NCBI GenBank assembly: GCA_937958985.1 | Contig: CALGLV010000006.1 | Span: 1-64,000 of the forward strand | Origin: an uncultured Aquimarina sp. | GTDB lineage: Bacteria; Bacteroidota; Bacteroidia; Flavobacteriales; Flavobacteriaceae | Reading direction: 5' to 3' | DNA: 64,000 nt | In this document: positions 61,067 to 64,000 of the stretch, piece after piece | Layout: each line of letters begins with the position of its first letter | Position numbering within the stretch: the stretch's first letter is position 1 | Position numbers and translations under genes: made by a program | Notes under the pieces: generated by a model | Database searches by the model: none | Told to the model about the DNA's origin: nothing | What the model saw: the letters and a program-made list of their open reading frames with translations, nothing else

Positions 61067-64000
61067 GTGGATTTCTCATACATTACTGATATTTTTAAAG
61101 AATCGAGTCTTACTAAAAAAGTAACCAGCGCACTTATTGAAAAACACAATATACATGCTACAGGTTTGGTTGGTTCTTCCCTTTCTTTTTTTATTGCTGA
61201 AAGTTTTTCTAAGATTAAAAATACACACGTTTTAGTATGCAACGACAAAGAAGCAGCAGCATATTTTCACAATGACTTAGAGGTAGTTTTAGGAAAAAAA
61301 AACTTACTCTTTTTTCCTGGAAGTTATCGTCGCCCTTATCAAATTGAAGAAGTTGACAATGCTAATGTACTACAACGAGCAGAGGTTTTAAACAGAGTAA
61401 ACGATAGCAAAAACCCTTTGGTTATTGTTACCTATCCCGACGCTTTGTTCGAAAAGGTAGTTACTAAAACTTCTATTGACAACAACACTTTAAACATTAA
61501 TCTTGGCGACACTTTAAGTATTGATTTTGTAAATGAAATACTTTTTGAATATGAATTTAAACGTGTAGATTTTGTTACCGAACCTGGTGAGTTTTCAGTT
61601 CGTGGAGGCATCGTAGATGTTTTTTCCTTTAGCAATGATAACCCCTACCGTATAGAATTTTTTGGAGACGAAGTAGATAGCATTCGTACTTTTGATATCG
61701 AAAGTCAACTATCTACTGAAAAGGTTTCTAAAATAAATATTATTCCAAATATTGAACACAACAAGAAAGTAGAAAGTCGCGTTCCTTTTTTTCAATCTAT
61801 TTCTAGCGAAAGCATAATTATAACCCAACACTTAGGCTTATTTTACGACCGTATAGACCAGTTATTTGAAAAAGCTACTATTGCTTTTAGCAAATTAAAT
61901 TCTGAAGTAAAACGAGGCACCCCCGAAAGTTTATTTTGCAATGGACAGCTTATTAAAGACCAACTATTTTCTTTTAGACATATACAACTCGACAGTTCTT
62001 TTTCTAAAATAAATACTCAAAAAGTTACTACTGTAGATTTTAAAATAAAACCTCAACCTTCATTTAATAAACAATTTGAACTTTTAATAGAAGATCTTAA
62101 CCGAAACCACAATAACGGTTTTACCAATTATATTTGTTGTGTAAGTGAGCAGCAAGCCAAACGATTCCATGATATTTTTGAAGATATGGAGTCTCAAGTA
62201 CACTACAAAACTATAGTACTTACTTTATACCAAGGATTTGTTGACCCTACCAACAAATTAGTTTGCTATACCGATCATCAAATTTTTGAACGCTATCACA
62301 AATTCAATTTAAAAAATGGTTATGCTAAAAAGCAGGCTATTACTATAAAGGAACTTACTAATTTAGAAATTGGAGATTATGTTACCCATATAGATCATGG
62401 GATTGGAAAATTTGCTGGTCTTCAAAAAATTGATGTAGATGGCAAAAAACAAGAAGCCATTAAATTAATTTATGGTGAACGAGATATTTTATACCTAAGC
62501 ATTCATGCATTACATAAAATATCTAAATTTAATGGTAAAGATGGCAAAGCCCCTGTAGTACACAAACTAGGGTCCAAAGCATGGAAAACATTAAAAAACA
62601 AAACCAAAGCTAGAGTTAAACATATTGCTTACAACCTAATTAAATTATACGCAAAGCGAAGGTTAGAAAAAGGATTCCAATATGGCCCTGACAGTTATTT
62701 ACAGCACGAATTAGAAGCTTCTTTCCTATACGAAGACACACCCGACCAAAGCACCGCAACCGCCGACGTAAAAGCCGATATGGAAGGAGAACAACCTATG
62801 GACAGATTGGTTTGTGGAGATGTAGGCTTTGGAAAAACAGAAGTTGCCATACGCGCTGCTTTTAAAGCTGTTGATAACGGAAAACAAGTTGCTGTATTGG
62901 TACCAACCACTGTCCTTGCTTTTCAGCATCACAAAACTTTTACTGAACGACTGAAAGATTTCCCAGTAACTGTAGATTATCTGAATCGCTTTCGAACCGC
63001 AAAGCAAAAAAAACAAACTTTAGAAGAATTAGCTAACGGTAAGGTTGATATTGTAATAGGAACACATCAACTAGTAAGTAAAAATGTAAAATTTAAAGAC
63101 CTTGGCTTATTAATAATTGATGAGGAACAAAAATTTGGTGTTGCTGTAAAGGATAAATTAAAAACCATTAAAGCAAATGTTGATACCCTAACCTTAACAG
63201 CTACCCCTATACCAAGAACACTGCAATTTAGTTTAATGGCAGCTCGTGATTTATCAACTATAACTACTCCCCCGCCTAACAGATACCCTATAGACACCCA
63301 AGTTATTCGTTTTAACGAAGAAATGATACGTGATGCTGTTTCTTATGAAGTGCAGCGTGGTGGTCAAGTATTTTTTATTCACAATAGAATAGAAAACATT
63401 AAGGAAGTTGCTGGTATGATTCAACGTTTAGTTCCCGACGCTAGAGTAGCTGTAGGACATGGACAAATGGAAGGTAAAGAATTAGAAAAGTTAATGCTTC
63501 AATTTATGGATGGTGCTTTTGACGTTTTAGTTTCTACCACTATTATAGAAAGTGGCTTGGATGTTCCTAACGCAAATACTATTTTGATTAACAGTGCTAA
63601 TAATTTTGGGATTTCTGACCTCCACCAAATGAGAGGCCGTGTGGGACGAAGCAACAAAAAAGCATTTTGTTATTTTATTACTCCTCCGTTTTCAGCAATG
63701 ACCGAGGATGCCCGCAAACGAATACAAGCCTTGGTACAATTTAGCGATTTAGGTAGCGGTATTCAAATTGCAATGAAAGATTTAGAAATCAGAGGAGCCG
63801 GAGACTTATTGGGTGGCGAGCAAAGTGGTTTTATTAATGAAATTGGTTTTGATACCTACCAAAAAATACTAAATGAAGCTATTGAAGAATTAAAACAAAA
63901 CGAATTCAAAGAATTATACCCTGAAGATCAGGGAAACAAAGTGTACCTTACCGATACGCAAATTGACACCGATTTTTCATTGTTATTTCCTGATGATTAC
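61067..64000 (+). CDS. mfd: Transcription-repair coupling factor Mfd (partial, runs off right edge)
   Basis: Own translation from GTG at 61067 (VDFSYITDIFKESSLTKKVTSALIEKHNIHATGLVGSSLSFF..), in frame for 978 codons to the window end; 'DRLVCGDVGFGKTEVAIRAAFKAV', 'LLIIDEEQKFGV', 'LTLTATPIPRTLQFSLMAARDLS', 'VSTTIIESGLDVPNANTILI'. Not in the ORF track because its stop is outside the window. Confidence 0.95.
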   Translation, partial: MDFSYITDIFKESSLTKKVTSALIEKHNIHATGLVGSSLSFFIAESFSKIKNTHVLVCNDKEAAAYFHNDLEVVLGKKNLLFFPGSYRRPYQIEEVDNANVLQRAEVLNRVNDSKNPLVIVTYPDALFEKVVTKTSIDNNTLNINLGDTLSIDFVNEILFEYEFKRVDFVTEPGEFSVRGGIVDVFSFSNDNPYRIEFFGDEVDSIRTFDIESQLSTEKVSKINIIPNIEHNKKVESRVPFFQSISSESIIITQHLGLFYDRIDQLFEKATIAFSKLNSEVKRGTPESLFCNGQLIKDQLFSFRHIQLDSSFSKINTQKVTTVDFKIKPQPSFNKQFELLIEDLNRNHNNGFTNYICCVSEQQAKRFHDIFEDMESQVHYKTIVLTLYQGFVDPTNKLVCYTDHQIFERYHKFNLKNGYAKKQAITIKELTNLEIGDYVTHIDHGIGKFAGLQKIDVDGKKQEAIKLIYGERDILYLSIHALHKISKFNGKDGKAPVVHKLGSKAWKTLKNKTKARVKHIAYNLIKLYAKRRLEKGFQYGPDSYLQHELEASFLYEDTPDQSTATADVKADMEGEQPMDRLVCGDVGFGKTEVAIRAAFKAVDNGKQVAVLVPTTVLAFQHHKTFTERLKDFPVTVDYLNRFRTAKQKKQTLEELANGKVDIVIGTHQLVSKNVKFKDLGLLIIDEEQKFGVAVKDKLKTIKANVDTLTLTATPIPRTLQFSLMAARDLSTITTPPPNRYPIDTQVIRFNEEMIRDAVSYEVQRGGQVFFIHNRIENIKEVAGMIQRLVPDARVAVGHGQMEGKELEKLMLQFMDGAFDVLVSTTIIESGLDVPNANTILINSANNFGISDLHQMRGRVGRSNKKAFCYFITPPFSAMTEDARKRIQALVQFSDLGSGIQIAMKDLEIRGAGDLLGGEQSGFINEIGFDTYQKILNEAIEELKQNEFKELYPEDQGNKVYLTDTQIDTDFSLLFPDDY

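Overview
AT-rich chromosomal window of a Bacteroidota (Flavobacteriia-type) bacterium, judged from gene content (gliding/type IX secretion genes, SusC/SusD, TAnnTTTG-type promoters). Left to right: (i) a giant minus-strand, signal-peptide-bearing, Cys-rich PKD-like repeat protein that runs off the left edge (about 5636->1, no stop) and is missing from the supplied ORF track. It has an in-frame higher-order repeat built from 549-bp and ~1380-bp modules. (ii) A minus-strand operon TetR - 108-aa membrane protein - ABC transporter - HlyD - TolC directly upstream of the giant gene. Its ABC ATPase keeps Walker A but has lost recognisable signature, Walker B and H-loop residues, and a 25-bp perfect inverted repeat sits just upstream of tetR. 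(iii) Housekeeping genes: VIT/CCC1, a cysteine-poor Sir2, prfA, and a large FG-GAP/ASPIC lipoprotein. (iv) A large alpha-glucan/maltodextrin utilization locus (about 17.7-39.3 kb): GH13, SusE, SusD, SusC, LacI regulator, secreted GH13 with three starch-binding modules and a T9SS C-terminal domain, MFS, beta-PGM, GH65, GH31, and two GH13. Recurrent CGAAAACG-like operator candidates flank lacI, and one lies in the spacer of the susC promoter. (v) DPP-IV-type peptidase, rlmB, ExbB/ExbD cluster, asparaginase, TatD, PDH E2 and E1alpha, porV, porU, gldJ, murF, prmA, clpS, DUF456, ruvC, and mfd (truncated at the right edge). No rRNA, tRNA, CRISPR or insertion sequence was recognised. The best candidates for something under-described are the degenerate-ATPase export operon next to the giant repeat protein, and the repeat architecture itself. 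All functional links are inferences from sequence reading only.
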